From Sphingomonas quercus (GTDB taxonomy: Bacteria; Pseudomonadota; Alphaproteobacteria; Sphingomonadales; Sphingomonadaceae), in assembly GCF_018863195.1 (NCBI RefSeq), contig NZ_JAHKRT010000008.1, positions 143,730 through 207,729 on the forward strand: a stretch of 64,000 bases of DNA, written 5' to 3'. Shown in pieces: positions 28,642 to 39,571 of this stretch. Every line of letters starts with the position of its first letter. The stretch's first letter is position 1. A program made the position numbers and the translations under genes. Below the pieces are notes generated by a model. It was not told the DNA's origin, searched no databases, and saw nothing but the letters and a program-made list of their open reading frames with translations.

Positions 28642-29490
28642 ATGACTCACCATCTCGATGCGCCGCCCCCCGGCGCCAATCCGGACTGGACCATCGCGCA
28701 GGACTGGTCCGCCTATAGCCAGGACGATCATGCCACCTGGGATCTGCTGTTCGCGCGCCAGTCCCGCCAGCTCGTCGGGCGCGCCTCGGCCGCCTATCTG
28801 CGCGGGCTCGACGTGCTGCGCCTGTCGCGGCCGGGCATCCCGGATTTCGACGAACTGTCCGAACGGCTGCACGCGCTGACCGGCTGGCAGGTGGTGGCGG
28901 TGCCGGGGCTGGTGCCGGACGAGGTGTTCTTCGATCACCTCGCCAATCGCCGCTTCGTCGCCGGCAACTTCATCCGCCGGCGCGACCAGCTCGATTATCT
29001 GCAGGAGCCGGACGTGTTCCACGACGTCTTCGGCCATGTGCCGATGCTCGCCGATCCGGTATTCGCCGATTACATGCAGGCCTATGGGCTGGGCGGGCAG
29101 CGCAGCCTCGGCTTCGGCGCGCTGCACAAGCTGGCGCGGCTCTACTGGTACACCGTCGAGTTCGGGCTGGTGCGCGAGGAGGGGGGCTTGCGTATCTACG
29201 GCTCCGGCATCGTCTCCAGCCACGGCGAAAGCGTGTTCGCGCTCGACGATCCCAGCCCGAACCGGCTGGCGTTCGACCTCGCCCGGGTGATGCGCACCAA
29301 TTATCGCATCGACGATTACCAGCAGGTCTATTTCGTCATCGACAGTTTCGACGATCTTCTCCGCCAGACGCAGGAGACCGACTTCGCGCCGCTCTACGCC
29401 CGGCTGGAATCGCTTCCCGACCTGACCCCGGCCGATCTGCTGCCGGAGGATCGGATCATCACCCGCGGCACCCAGGCCTATGTGAGCTAG
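28642..29490 (+). CDS. phhA: Phenylalanine 4-monooxygenase
   Basis: This cytosolic non-heme iron, tetrahydropterin-dependent enzyme hydroxylates phenylalanine to tyrosine. The iron ligands are H127 and H132 in DVFHDVFGHVPML and E173 in YWYTVEFGLV. At 282 residues it matches monomeric bacterial enzymes that lack the regulatory ACT domain. The frame extends 12 codons upstream, but ATG 28642 gives the usual N-terminus. A pterin-4a-carbinolamine dehydratase (phhB), often adjacent in other bacteria, is not in the window. Confidence 0.95.
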   Translation: MTHHLDAPPPGANPDWTIAQDWSAYSQDDHATWDLLFARQSRQLVGRASAAYLRGLDVLRLSRPGIPDFDELSERLHALTGWQVVAVPGLVPDEVFFDHLANRRFVAGNFIRRRDQLDYLQEPDVFHDVFGHVPMLADPVFADYMQAYGLGGQRSLGFGALHKLARLYWYTVEFGLVREEGGLRIYGSGIVSSHGESVFALDDPSPNRLAFDLARVMRTNYRIDDYQQVYFVIDSFDDLLRQTQETDFAPLYARLESLPDLTPADLLPEDRIITRGTQAYVS

Positions 29491-29492
29491 AG

Positions 29493-29517
29493 CCTCCTGC
29501 GGGCGGCCTCAGGGAGG
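29493..29517. terminator. Possible bidirectional hairpin between phhA and prmA
   Basis: CCTCCTG and CAGGGAGG pair with one bulged base across a 10-base GC-rich loop. It fills the 28-base gap between the convergent ends of phhA and prmA and could end both transcripts. No T-runs. Confidence 0.35.
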
Positions 29518-29518
29518 A

Positions 29519-30439
29519 TCACCACATCTGCCGCTTGCGCAGGCGTAGCGTCGGCCAATCCCCGCGGTCGATGCGGTCGGCCAGGCGCAGGCGCTGACGG
29601 CGATAGGCGCGTGCCACCGGCTCGGCCTGGTGGTCGAGCAGGCCGGCGAGGATCAGCGTGCCGCCGGGGGCCAGCGCGTCGGCGATGGCGGGCGCCATCT
29701 CGATCAACGGTCCGGCGAGGATGTTGGCGATGATCAGGTCGTAGGGCGCCGCCGCCTTCAGCAGCGCATCGTTCATGCCGTCGGCGACGACGAGGCCGAG
29801 TTCGCCCCGGCCGCCGCCGAGCGCCACGCCGTTGGCCTGCGCATTTTCCAGCGTCACTTCGATCGATACCGGATCGATGTCGGAGGCGATGGCGCGCGCG
29901 CGCGGCCACAGGTTGAGCGCAGCGAAGGCGAGCAGCCCGGTGCCGGTACCGAGATCCAGAACGTCCGCAAAGCGGGCGCCCTGGCGGCGCATCCGGTCGA
30001 GCATCATCAGGCAGCCGGTGGTCGTCTCGTGCTGGCCGGTGCCGAAAGCGCGGCCGGCCTCGATCTGAAAGGCGACGGCGTCCTCGGGCACCTCATCGGC
30101 ATGGGCGGCGGTGTGGACGAAGAAACGGCCGGCGCGGATCGGCTCCAGCCCCGCCTGGGAGAGGATCAGCCAGTCCTGCTGCGGCACCGTCTCCACCGCC
30201 AGTGTCCGGCCGGCGGCGCTGGGCACCAGCGCGCGCAGCATGGCGAGGCTGGCCTTGTCCGGCTTCGTCTCGAAATAGGCGTCCAGCCGCCAGTCGTCGG
30301 GGCGGGTGGGGTCGGGCTCGCTGGTCATCAGCACCGGCGGCTCGTCGAGCTGGGCCAGCGCGCCGATATCGCCCGCGATCGCCTCGCCCTCCGCCTTGGT
30401 ACACGGCAAGGTGACCTTCCAGCATTGCTCAGCGGACAT
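29519..30439 (-). CDS. prmA: Ribosomal protein L11 methyltransferase PrmA
   Basis: PrmA is an SAM-dependent enzyme that trimethylates residues of ribosomal protein L11. The SAM-binding motif I is VLDLGTGTGLLAFAA, preceded by the family segment AFGTGQHETTTGCL; the active-site loop appears as ANILAGPLIEMAP. It has 306 residues, with a diverged N-terminal L11-recognition domain. Its first codons overlap the end of the upstream SDR gene by 11 bases, which suggests coupled translation. Confidence 0.95.
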   Translation of the reverse strand: MSAEQCWKVTLPCTKAEGEAIAGDIGALAQLDEPPVLMTSEPDPTRPDDWRLDAYFETKPDKASLAMLRALVPSAAGRTLAVETVPQQDWLILSQAGLEPIRAGRFFVHTAAHADEVPEDAVAFQIEAGRAFGTGQHETTTGCLMMLDRMRRQGARFADVLDLGTGTGLLAFAALNLWPRARAIASDIDPVSIEVTLENAQANGVALGGGRGELGLVVADGMNDALLKAAAPYDLIIANILAGPLIEMAPAIADALAPGGTLILAGLLDHQAEPVARAYRRQRLRLADRIDRGDWPTLRLRKRQMW

Positions 30440-31136
30440 AGGACGCCCCGTTCACATCGAGCACGGCGCCGGTCATCGACGGCGGCGCCGCGAGGGACAG
30501 GAAGGCCACCGTCTCGGCGACCTCGGCGGGATCAGCCACCCGGCCGAGCGGGATGTCGGCAAGCAATTTGTCGCCGCCGCGACTGGCCAGATAATCCTCC
30601 GCCATGCCCGTCATCGTGAAGCCCGGGCAGACCGCGAAGGCGAGAATGCCGCGCGCCGCATAGCCGCGCGCGATCGACTTGGTCATTGCCACCATGCCGG
30701 CCTTGGACGCGGCATAATGCCAGTGGGCCGGCGAATCGCCCCGGTAGGCTGCCCGGCTGGCGACGTTGACGATGCGCCCGCCCCGCTCCCCGAAATGGGA
30801 GACGGCGAGGCGGCACAGCTCGGCGCTGGCGGTGAGGTTGATGCGCATCGTCCGCTCCCACTGGCCGAGCCATTCATCGTCGGGCAGGTCGATCGGAGCG
30901 GCTTCGAACACCCCGGCATTGTTGATCAACACGTCGATGCGGCCGTCGAGCCGGGCCAGCGCCGCCTGCCATAGCGCGGTGGCGGCGCCGGGCTGCGAGA
31001 AGTCGGCGCCGATCGCGCTGTCCGATTCGCGCGAGGCGTGGCCGACGATGCGGGCCTGGGGCGCAAGGCGCTGGATGATCGCCGCGCCGATGCCGCGACT
31101 GGAGCCGGTGACGAGGATGTGCGGTGTGTCTGCCAT
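30429..31136 (-). CDS. SDR family oxidoreductase
   Basis: This 235-residue classical short-chain dehydrogenase has the cofactor motif TGSSRGIGAA, the NNAG motif and the catalytic YxxxK in HYAASKAG, with Ser in NVASRAA. The substrate cannot be predicted; the family covers 3-oxoacyl-ACP reductases and sugar or steroid dehydrogenases. It is coupled to prmA by overlap and lies downstream of the chemotaxis-type gene on the same strand. Confidence 0.88.
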   Translation of the reverse strand: MADTPHILVTGSSRGIGAAIIQRLAPQARIVGHASRESDSAIGADFSQPGAATALWQAALARLDGRIDVLINNAGVFEAAPIDLPDDEWLGQWERTMRINLTASAELCRLAVSHFGERGGRIVNVASRAAYRGDSPAHWHYAASKAGMVAMTKSIARGYAARGILAFAVCPGFTMTGMAEDYLASRGGDKLLADIPLGRVADPAEVAETVAFLSLAAPPSMTGAVLDVNGASYVR

Positions 31137-31259
31137 CCGCCGGCGATAAATCGGCGGGGGCGGCGTGGGAAGTGGGCCTCGGCCTCATTTCCCTTCGCCA
31201 CCGTCCGGCATCGTCATCGTCAGGGCGACGGGACTTTTCCGGAGGAGCGCACGCGCGCC

Positions 31260-32618
31260 CTAAGCCGCGATCCGCGCCACGAAATCTCCGGTCGCTTCCT
31301 CGAGCCCGGCGATCTGGTTGTCGACGTGCCGGAAGCCGGCCTCGAGCTGGTCGATCTCCGAGGCGACATGCTCGGTGTCCTGGCGGATGGCGGCGATGGT
31401 CCCGGACATGGAATCGGCGGCGAGGGCGGTCTCGTCGACGGCGGCGGTGATCATCGTCACGGTATGGGCCTGCGCCTCCATCGTCGTGCGGATGCGCTGG
31501 GCGGACTGGCGCACCTCACCGACAATGTCGCGGATCGAGCCGTTGGCGGCGACGGTCTGGCGGGTCGCGGCCTGAATGGCGGCGATCTTGGCGGCGATCT
31601 CGTCGGTGGCGCTGGCGGTCTGGTTGGCGAGGCTCTTCACCTCCTGCGCGACAACGGCGAAGCCGCGGCCGGCATCGCCCGCGCGCGCCGCCTCGATGGT
31701 TGCGTTGAGCGCGAGCAGGTTGGTCTGGCCGGCGATGTCGCGGATCAGGCCGAGGATCGATTCGATGGCCTGGGCGTGGCCGGAAAGCGCCTCCGACACG
31801 CTGACCGCAGCGACCGACTGCTCGGAGGCGCGAGTGGCGATGTCGGTGGCGATCTCGACCTCCGAGCGCGCTTCCTCGATGGCGCGGATCAGGCCGGCAG
31901 CGGTTTGCGCGGCCTCGCGCATGGCGATGGCGGATTGTTCGGCGGCGGCGGCGACGTCGGAAGCCTTGCCGAGCATGCCCCGCGTCGCGCCCGAGGTGCT
32001 GGCGGTCTGGTCGCGCAGCCGCGCCGAGCCTTTGGAGGCATCGCCCAGCATCGCCACGATGCGATTGCGAAAGCTGTTGCTGGCGGCGGCGCGGGTGGCG
32101 ATCTCCTCCTCCTGCTGGCGGCGGCCATTTTCGGCGAGGATGATCTCGATATCGATGATGTTGAGGCGATGCAGCGTGGTGCAGGCGCGCAGCACCCAGG
32201 CATTGTCGTCCGGATTGTCGCGCTCGACGCGGACGACCAGTTCCTCGGTCAGGCGGATGAGGCAGTCGACCAGCTGCGGCGCGCTGGCCCGGCTGGCGAA
32301 GATGTCATGGCCGCGGCGTGCCGTTGCCATGACCCACGCGGCGTCGATCGGCCGCGTCATGCGGCTGCGCGCGCTTTGCACGAAGCGCTCGATATAGGCG
32401 GCCTGATCGGCCATGCCGGGAAAGAGCAGGGGAAGCTCGCGCAGCCAGAAGGCGCGCGACACCTCTTCCAGCGCCGGACCGGATCGGCCCCACAGCTCGG
32501 TAAGGTCGCGCGACAGCGCCCCGTCGCGCGCATACAGGGCGGCGCGCTCGGCGATCCCCTGATCGCTCATCAGGACGTGCGGGCCTCCGGCGGTCGCAAC
32601 GACGGCGGACTCGATCAT
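31260..32618 (-). CDS. Soluble methyl-accepting chemotaxis protein with possible globin-like sensor
   Basis: This 452-residue protein has no membrane helix. The C-terminal half is a classic MCP signalling domain; the hairpin tip is in [21 protein letters not shown] followed by [15 protein letters not shown]. The all-helical N-terminus (about 1-170) resembles globin-coupled sensors: [18 protein letters not shown] could align with the F-helix, giving His 104 as possible proximal haem ligand. That assignment is tentative because the usual 'RIGL' motif is missing. There are no che genes nearby. Confidence 0.85.
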   Translation of the reverse strand: MIESAVVATAGGPHVLMSDQGIAERAALYARDGALSRDLTELWGRSGPALEEVSRAFWLRELPLLFPGMADQAAYIERFVQSARSRMTRPIDAAWVMATARRGHDIFASRASAPQLVDCLIRLTEELVVRVERDNPDDNAWVLRACTTLHRLNIIDIEIILAENGRRQQEEEIATRAAASNSFRNRIVAMLGDASKGSARLRDQTASTSGATRGMLGKASDVAAAAEQSAIAMREAAQTAAGLIRAIEEARSEVEIATDIATRASEQSVAAVSVSEALSGHAQAIESILGLIRDIAGQTNLLALNATIEAARAGDAGRGFAVVAQEVKSLANQTASATDEIAAKIAAIQAATRQTVAANGSIRDIVGEVRQSAQRIRTTMEAQAHTVTMITAAVDETALAADSMSGTIAAIRQDTEHVASEIDQLEAGFRHVDNQIAGLEEATGDFVARIAA

Positions 32619-32763
32619 GACAGATGCTCTCTTCGCAAGCGGTGGTCGGCCATTGGATAGGCGCCAAAGGTAAATGCCGTCTTAGTCACCAGGAGGGCGA
32701 GGGGGCGGTTGCAAGCATGGCGCGATGCGGTAAAGGCTGAATATATATTTCGGGGAAATGCTC

Positions 32764-33189
32764 ATGGCTGGTGCGAAAAACAGGCCGCTGTCGCCACATC
32801 TGACCATCTGGAAATGGGGGCCGCACATGCTGGTCTCCATCCTGCACCGCGCCACGGGCACGGCGATGGCGATCGGCGGCGGCGTGATGTTCGTGTGGTG
32901 GCTGGTCGCGGCCGCGTCGGGCAAGGATGCCTATGCCCGCTATGTCGACCTGATGACCGCTGACCAGGGCCATTTCAGCCTTGCCGGGCTCAATCTCGTC
33001 CCGTTCATCGTCCTGTTCGGGCTGAGCTGGTCCTTCTTCCAGCATATGTCGAGCGGCCTCAGGCACTTCCTCATGGATACCGGCGCCGGCTTCGAGCTTG
33101 CCACCAATCGCAACTGGGCGCGCATGACGCTGGTGGCGAGCGTCCTCCTCACCGTCCTCTTCTGGGCGATCATCTGGAGCAAGCACTGA
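32764..33189 (+). CDS. sdhC: Succinate dehydrogenase cytochrome b556 subunit SdhC
   Basis: SdhC is an inner-membrane anchor of complex II. Three helices are visible; the family motif RPLSPHLTIWKW is near the start, SILHRATGTAM follows, and the haem ligand His is in MSSGLRHFLMD. I used ATG 32764 because GGGGAAA lies at good distance upstream; ATG 32758 is in frame but too close to it. It is the first gene of sdhCDAB. Confidence 0.95.
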   Translation: MAGAKNRPLSPHLTIWKWGPHMLVSILHRATGTAMAIGGGVMFVWWLVAAASGKDAYARYVDLMTADQGHFSLAGLNLVPFIVLFGLSWSFFQHMSSGLRHFLMDTGAGFELATNRNWARMTLVASVLLTVLFWAIIWSKH

Positions 33190-33578
33190 TGGGTACGGGT
33201 ACCGGCATCGGCCGCGTCCGGGGTCTCGGCTCGGCCCGGCACGGCGTTTCGCACTGGCTGCTCCAGCGGCTGACGGCATGCGGCAACCTGCTGCTTGTCA
33301 TCTGGTTCCTGGTGTCGCTCCTGCGCCTGCCGGCGCTCGATTACGCCACGGTGACGGCTTGGATCGCCTCGCCGCTGGTGGCGGTGCCGCTGATCCTGCT
33401 CACCATCTCGGTATTCTGGCACCTGCGCATCGGCCTGCAGGTGTTCATCGAGGATTATGTGCATGAGGATGGCGGCAAGATCGCGCTCCTCGTGCTGCTG
33501 ACTTTCTACGCGATCGGCGGGGCGGCGCTGGCCATCTTCGCCATCGTCCGCATCGCCCTTTCCGGAGCTGCCGCCTGA
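33189..33578 (+). CDS. sdhD: Succinate dehydrogenase membrane anchor SdhD
   Basis: SdhD is the second membrane anchor of complex II: 129 residues, three helices and the motif [19 protein letters not shown], which includes the conserved haem- and quinone-region residues. Start and stop overlap both neighbours by one base (sdhC stop/ATG and stop/sdhA ATG), so the three subunits are translationally coupled. Confidence 0.95.
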   Translation: MGTGTGIGRVRGLGSARHGVSHWLLQRLTACGNLLLVIWFLVSLLRLPALDYATVTAWIASPLVAVPLILLTISVFWHLRIGLQVFIEDYVHEDGGKIALLVLLTFYAIGGAALAIFAIVRIALSGAAA

Positions 33579-35365
33579 TGCCTGCCGCCTATCAGATCAT
33601 CGACCATGTCTATGATGCCGTGGTCGTCGGGGCCGGCGGCTCGGGCCTGCGCGCCACGATGGGCATCGCCGAGGCGGGCCTCAAGACGGCCTGCATCACC
33701 AAGGTATTCCCGACGCGCAGCCATACCGTCGCAGCGCAGGGCGGCATCGCCGCCAGCCTCGGCAACATGGGCCCGGACCACTGGACCTGGCACATGTACG
33801 ACACCGTCAAGGGCTCCGACTGGCTCGGCGACCAGGACGCGATCGAATATATGGTTCGCGAGGCGCCGGCCGCGGTCTATGAGCTCGAGCACGCCGGCGT
33901 GCCGTTCAGCCGTACCGACGCCGGCAAGATCTACCAGCGTCCGTTCGGTGGCATGATGCAGAATATGGGCGAGGGTCCGCCCGCGCAGCGCACCTGTGCG
34001 GCTGCCGACCGCACCGGCCACGCGATGCTGCATGCGCTCTACCAGCAGAGCCTGAAATACGACGCTGACTTCTTCATCGAATATTTCGCGCTCGACCTGA
34101 TCATGGAGGACGGCGTCTGCAAGGGCGTGATCGCGCTCTGCATGGAGGACGGCACCATCCATCGCTTCCGCTCGCAGGCGGTGGTGCTGGCGACGGGCGG
34201 CTATGGCCGCTGCTATTTCTCGGCGACCTCCGCGCACACCTGCACCGGCGACGGCGGCGGCATGGTATTGCGCGCCGGCCTGCCGCTCCAGGACATGGAG
34301 TTCGTGCAGTTCCACCCGACCGGCATCTACGGCGCGGGCGTGCTCATCACGGAGGGCGCGCGCGGCGAGGGCGGCTATCTCACCAACAGCGAGGGCGAGC
34401 GCTTCATGGAGCGCTACGCTCCTTCGGCCAAGGACCTCGCCAGCCGCGACGTGGTGTCGCGCTCGATGGCGATGGAAATCCGCGAGGGCCGGGGCGTCGG
34501 CAAGAACAAGGACCACATCTACCTGCACCTCGATCATATCGATCCCAAGGTGCTGCACGAGCGGCTGCCCGGCATCACCGAGACCGGCAAGATCTTCGCC
34601 GGCGTCGACCTGACGCGCCAGCCGCTGCCGGTGGTGCCGACCGTCCATTACAATATGGGCGGCATCCCGACCAATTATCACGGCGAAGTCGTCACCCTGA
34701 AGAACGGCAATCCGGACACCGTCGTCCCCGGCCTGTTCGCGGTGGGCGAGGCGGCATGCGTTTCGGTCCACGGCGCCAACCGCCTCGGCTCCAACTCGCT
34801 GATCGACCTGGTCGTGTTCGGCCGCGCCACCGGCCATCGCATCGCCGAGCTGGTCAAGCCGAATTCCAAGCACGGGCAGATCGTCAGCTCCGAGGATGAT
34901 CGCGCGCTCGCCCGGCTCGATCGCTTCCGCAACGCGGCCGGCGGCTCTCCGACCGCAGAGATCCGCGCCAATATGCAGCGCACCATGCAGGCCGATTGCG
35001 CGGTGTTCCGTACCACCGCGTCATTGCGTGAGGGCATGGAGAAGATCGACAATGTCGCCGCCAGCCTGCAGGATGTCGGCATCTCCGACCGCTCGCTGAT
35101 CTGGAACACCGATCTGGTCGAGACGCTGGAGCTCGACAACATGCTGCCGCAAGCGGTGGTGACGATGCATTCCGCCGCCAATCGCCAGGAAAGCCGCGGC
35201 GCGCACATGCACGAGGATTTTCCGCAGCGCGATGACGCGACATGGATGAAGCATACCATCTCGTGGTTCGAGAAGGGCGCCGTCCGCCTCGATTATCGTC
35301 CGGTCCACGAATACACGCTCACCGACGAGGTGAGCTACATCAAGCCCAAGGCGCGGGTTTACTGA
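33578..35365 (+). CDS. sdhA: Succinate dehydrogenase flavoprotein subunit SdhA
   Basis: This is the catalytic subunit, oxidising succinate to fumarate. The FAD-binding motif is [11 protein letters not shown]. The His that covalently links FAD is H49 in [10 protein letters not shown]. The active-site region [21 protein letters not shown] is intact. At 595 residues it is normal length. Confidence 0.98.
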   Translation: MPAAYQIIDHVYDAVVVGAGGSGLRATMGIAEAGLKTACITKVFPTRSHTVAAQGGIAASLGNMGPDHWTWHMYDTVKGSDWLGDQDAIEYMVREAPAAVYELEHAGVPFSRTDAGKIYQRPFGGMMQNMGEGPPAQRTCAAADRTGHAMLHALYQQSLKYDADFFIEYFALDLIMEDGVCKGVIALCMEDGTIHRFRSQAVVLATGGYGRCYFSATSAHTCTGDGGGMVLRAGLPLQDMEFVQFHPTGIYGAGVLITEGARGEGGYLTNSEGERFMERYAPSAKDLASRDVVSRSMAMEIREGRGVGKNKDHIYLHLDHIDPKVLHERLPGITETGKIFAGVDLTRQPLPVVPTVHYNMGGIPTNYHGEVVTLKNGNPDTVVPGLFAVGEAACVSVHGANRLGSNSLIDLVVFGRATGHRIAELVKPNSKHGQIVSSEDDRALARLDRFRNAAGGSPTAEIRANMQRTMQADCAVFRTTASLREGMEKIDNVAASLQDVGISDRSLIWNTDLVETLELDNMLPQAVVTMHSAANRQESRGAHMHEDFPQRDDATWMKHTISWFEKGAVRLDYRPVHEYTLTDEVSYIKPKARVY

Positions 35366-35374
35366 GGTCTCGAC

Positions 35375-36160
35375 ATGGCTGAATTTTCGCTGCCCAAGAA
35401 CTCCGTCATCACCAAGGACGGCAAGGTCCACAAGGCCGAGGCCGGGGCGAAGGACGTCCGCACCTTCCGCATCTATCGCTACGATCCGGATACGGGCGAG
35501 AACCCCCGCTACGACACGTTCGAGGTCGATCTGGCGGAGTGCGGGCCGATGGTCCTCGACGCGCTGATCAAGATCAAGTCGGAGCAGGATGCGTCGCTGA
35601 CTTTCCGCCGCTCCTGCCGCGAAGGCATCTGCGGCTCCTGCTCGATGAACATCGACGGCACCAACACGCTCGCCTGCACCCAGGCGATCGAGGACATCAA
35701 GGGCGATGTCCGCATCACCCCGCTGCCGCACATGGACGTGATCAAGGACCTAGTGCCGGACTTCACCCATTTCTACGCCCAATACGCCTCGATCCGCCCG
35801 TGGCTGCAGACGGTGACGCCGGCGCCTTCGGGCAAGGAGCGGCTCCAGTCACCGGACGATCGCGCCAAGCTCGACGGCCTTTACGAGTGCATCCTGTGCG
35901 CCTGCTGCTCCACCTCATGCCCGAGCTATTGGTGGAATTCGGACAAGTTCCTTGGGCCGGCGATCCTGCTCCAGGCCTATCGGTGGCTGGCCGACAGCCG
36001 CGACGAGATGACCGGCGAGCGGCTGGACGAGCTGGAGGATCCCTTCCGCCTCTATCGCTGCCACACGATCATGAACTGCTCGAACGTCTGCCCCAAGGGC
36101 CTGTCACCGGCGCGCGCCATCGCCGAGGTCAAGAAGATGGTGGCCGAGCGCGCGATCTGA
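35375..36160 (+). CDS. sdhB: Succinate dehydrogenase iron-sulfur subunit SdhB
   Basis: SdhB carries electrons from SdhA to quinone. The 2Fe-2S site is C81, C86, C89 and C101 (CREGICGSC). The 4Fe-4S and 3Fe-4S sites are formed by [15 protein letters not shown] and [15 protein letters not shown]. It has 261 residues. It ends the sdhCDAB operon; a long hairpin follows. Confidence 0.98.
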   Translation: MAEFSLPKNSVITKDGKVHKAEAGAKDVRTFRIYRYDPDTGENPRYDTFEVDLAECGPMVLDALIKIKSEQDASLTFRRSCREGICGSCSMNIDGTNTLACTQAIEDIKGDVRITPLPHMDVIKDLVPDFTHFYAQYASIRPWLQTVTPAPSGKERLQSPDDRAKLDGLYECILCACCSTSCPSYWWNSDKFLGPAILLQAYRWLADSRDEMTGERLDELEDPFRLYRCHTIMNCSNVCPKGLSPARAIAEVKKMVAERAI

Positions 36161-36193
36161 CGAGGAACGACGGGGGAGCGACACGCATCAGGG

Positions 36194-36247
36194 CAGGGAA
36201 GAAGGTTGGGGACTGGTCGCGCCAGATCCGAACAACCCTCTTCCCTG
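36194..36247 (+). terminator. Long imperfect stem-loop after sdhB
   Basis: CAGGGAAGAAGGTTG (36194-36208) and CAACCCTCTTCCCTG (36233-36247) pair over 15 positions with one mismatch. The loop itself contains CTGG-tcgcg-CCAG. It lies 33 bases after the sdhB stop and 31 bases before zapE, and probably separates the two transcripts or attenuates read-through. There is no T-run. Confidence 0.55.
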
Positions 36248-36278
36248 AAACGGAGAGGGCTCCTAGGTCCGCTCCTGA

Positions 36279-37466
36279 ATGACCACGCTCCTCGAACGCT
36301 ACCAGGCCCTCGTCGGCGCCGGCGAACTCCGTCCCGACCCCGACCAGCAGGCCACCGCCGCGCGGCTGGATCGGCTGGCGGCTGAACTTGCCGATCCGCC
36401 GTCCGCCGGCCTGATGGACCGGCTGCTTCGCCGCCGCCCGCCGACCGTGCGCGGGCTCTACCTGTGGGGCGGGGTAGGGCGCGGCAAGTCGATGCTGATG
36501 GACCTGTTCTACGAGACCGCGACCGTCGAGCCCCGCCGCCGCGTCCATTTCCACGAATTCATGCTGGAGGTGCACCAGCGCCTCAACCATGTCCGCCAGC
36601 ACGAGGCGGGCGATCCGATCGCCCCGGTCGCAGCAGCGCTGGCGGCGGAGGCGCGACTGCTCTGTTTTGACGAGATGGTCGTCAACAACATGGCCGATGC
36701 GGCCATCCTGTCGCGGCTGTTCACGGCGCTGCTCGACGCGGGCACGACGATCGTCACCACCTCCAACCGGCCGCCGCGCGATCTCTACAAGGACGGGCTC
36801 AACCGCGAACTGTTCCTGCCGTTCATCGCGCTGCTCGAGGAGCGGCTCGACGTCATCTCGCTCGACGGGCCGACCGACTATCGGCTGGAGCGGCTGGGCG
36901 GCGCGCCGACCTGGTATGTGCCGAACGGCCCGGTGGCGACCGAGGCGCTGTCGCGCGCCTTTTTCCGCCTCACCGATTATCCGGTCGAGGATCGCGCCCA
37001 TGTCCCCTCGGAAGAACTGGCCATCCCCGGCGGGCGCAGCATTCATGTGCCAAAGGCCCTGAAAGGCGTCGCCGTGTTCTCGTTCAGGCGATTGTGCGGC
37101 GAGCCGCGCGGCGCGGCCGACTACATCGCCATCGCCCGGCATTTCCATACCGTGATCATCGTCGGCATCCCGGTGATGGGGCCGGACAAGCGCAACGAGG
37201 CGGCGCGTTTCAAGACGCTGGTCGATGCGTTCTACGAGCATAATGTGAAGCTGCTCGCCGCCGCCGATGCCGAGCCCGCCGGCCTCTATCCGGACGGCGA
37301 CGGCGCCTTCGAGTTCGAGCGCACCGTTTCCCGGCTCATGGAGATGCAGTCGCAGGACTATCTGGCGTCGGGCCACGGGGTCGGCCGGGAGTTGGAAAGT
37401 CGCCCAGATCCGACGTCATTGAGCGCCCGCAATATAAAGTCGCGAAACACTGCCCAAAGCGGTTGA
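36279..37466 (+). CDS. zapE: Cell division protein ZapE (AFG1-like ATPase)
   Basis: ZapE is a cytosolic P-loop ATPase of the AFG1 family that affects the Z-ring in E. coli; mitochondrial AFG1 is linked to respiratory-complex quality control. Walker A is GGVGRGKS (64-71), then FHEFMLEVHQRL and Walker B LLCFDEMVV. The family usually ends near MEMQSQDYL; here about 31 extra residues follow (SGHGVGRELESRP..). Its place between sdhB and mdh recurs in alphaproteobacteria. Confidence 0.92.
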   Translation: MTTLLERYQALVGAGELRPDPDQQATAARLDRLAAELADPPSAGLMDRLLRRRPPTVRGLYLWGGVGRGKSMLMDLFYETATVEPRRRVHFHEFMLEVHQRLNHVRQHEAGDPIAPVAAALAAEARLLCFDEMVVNNMADAAILSRLFTALLDAGTTIVTTSNRPPRDLYKDGLNRELFLPFIALLEERLDVISLDGPTDYRLERLGGAPTWYVPNGPVATEALSRAFFRLTDYPVEDRAHVPSEELAIPGGRSIHVPKALKGVAVFSFRRLCGEPRGAADYIAIARHFHTVIIVGIPVMGPDKRNEAARFKTLVDAFYEHNVKLLAAADAEPAGLYPDGDGAFEFERTVSRLMEMQSQDYLASGHGVGRELESRPDPTSLSARNIKSRNTAQSG

Positions 37467-37555
37467 ACCGTTAAGCAAGCGGGTTTAAGCGGACCCCGCT
37501 CCACGCCTTTGGTCGTCCCTTTTTGCGGCCACCTCGCGTGGCATGTGGACGATAA

Positions 37556-38533
<978 letters not shown>

Positions 38534-38549
38534 CGCTGGGCTGACACCA

Positions 38550-38603
38550 CGCCGCGCCTGGTAACGGGCGCGGCGCTTCATCATATCCCCGGTCCCGCCG
38601 GGG
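38550..38603 (+). terminator. Two tandem hairpins between mdh and sucD
   Basis: The first is CGCCGCGCC-tggtaacg-GGCGCGGCG (38550-38575, 9 perfect pairs). The second is CCCCGG-tcccg-CCGGGG (38587-38603). Together they fill most of the mdh-sucD gap. They could terminate mdh, attenuate read-through, or stabilise a processed end. No T-run follows. Confidence 0.5.
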
Positions 38604-38626
38604 AGCGGAAGGGACCGGAAACGAAC

Positions 38627-39511
38627 ATGTCGATCCTCGTCAACGCGAACACCAAGGTCATCTGCCAGGGCATCACGGGCGCCCAGGGCACGTTCCACTC
38701 GGAGCAGGCCATCGCCTATGGCACCAAGATGGTCGGCGGCGTCACGCCGGGCAAGGGTGGGCAGACCCATATCGGCCTGCCGGTGTTCGACACCGTCCGG
38801 GAGGCGGTCACCGCCACCGGCGCCGACGCCTCGGTCATCTACGTGCCGCCGCCCTTCGCGGCCGACTCCATCCTCGAGGCGATCGACGCCGAGGTGCCGC
38901 TGATCGTGTGCATCACCGAGGGCATTCCGGTGCTCGACATGGTCAAGGTGAAGCGCGCGCTGTCCGGTTCGAAGTCGCGCCTGATCGGGCCGAACTGCCC
39001 GGGCGTGCTGACGCCGGGCGAGTGCAAGATCGGCATCATGCCCGGCAACATCTTCTCAAAGGGCTCGGTCGGCGTCGTCTCGCGCTCCGGCACGCTCACC
39101 TATGAGGCGGTGTTCCAGACCAGCCAGCAGGGCCTTGGCCAGACCACCGCGGTCGGCATCGGCGGCGATCCGGTGAACGGAACCAACTTCATCGACGTGC
39201 TGGAGTTGTTCCTGGCCGATGACGACACCAAATCCATCATCATGATTGGTGAGATCGGCGGTTCCGCCGAGGAAGACGCGGCGCAGTTCCTCAAGGACGA
39301 GGCGAAGCGCGGCCGCAAGAAGCCGATGGTCGGCTTCATCGCCGGCCGCACCGCGCCTCCGGGCCGCCGCATGGGCCATGCCGGCGCCATCGTTTCCGGT
39401 GGCAAGGGCGGCGCCGAGGACAAGATCGCCGCCATGGAAGAAGCGGGCATCCGCGTCTCCCCCAGCCCGTCGGAGCTGGGGACGACGTTGAAGGCTCTGC
39501 TTAACGGATAG
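38627..39511 (+). CDS. sucD: Succinate-CoA ligase subunit alpha (SucD)
   Basis: The alpha subunit holds CoA and the phosphohistidine. The CoA-binding N-terminus ([18 protein letters not shown]) and the phosphorylated His in [14 protein letters not shown] are intact. It has 294 residues. It is preceded by 'gaagggaccgg' as ribosome-binding site. The beta subunit gene sucC, normally just upstream, is missing here; the gene before it is mdh. Confidence 0.97.
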   Translation: MSILVNANTKVICQGITGAQGTFHSEQAIAYGTKMVGGVTPGKGGQTHIGLPVFDTVREAVTATGADASVIYVPPPFAADSILEAIDAEVPLIVCITEGIPVLDMVKVKRALSGSKSRLIGPNCPGVLTPGECKIGIMPGNIFSKGSVGVVSRSGTLTYEAVFQTSQQGLGQTTAVGIGGDPVNGTNFIDVLELFLADDDTKSIIMIGEIGGSAEEDAAQFLKDEAKRGRKKPMVGFIAGRTAPPGRRMGHAGAIVSGGKGGAEDKIAAMEEAGIRVSPSPSELGTTLKALLNG

Positions 39512-39571
39512 GAACTAGGCACAGGTCCGCCGTTCTATTCCGGACGGCGAGCCGCCCGAAGGACAGGTGTG

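Noticed and set aside
31038..32660. 540-codon plus-strand frame opposite the MCP gene
   Set aside because: Gly/Asp/Arg-rich shadow; the minus-strand reading contains the conserved MCP signalling tip.
32710..32756. Sigma-70 promoter for sdhC (TTGCAA ... TAAAGG or TATATA)
   Set aside because: No combination gives both good hexamers and 16-18 base spacing.
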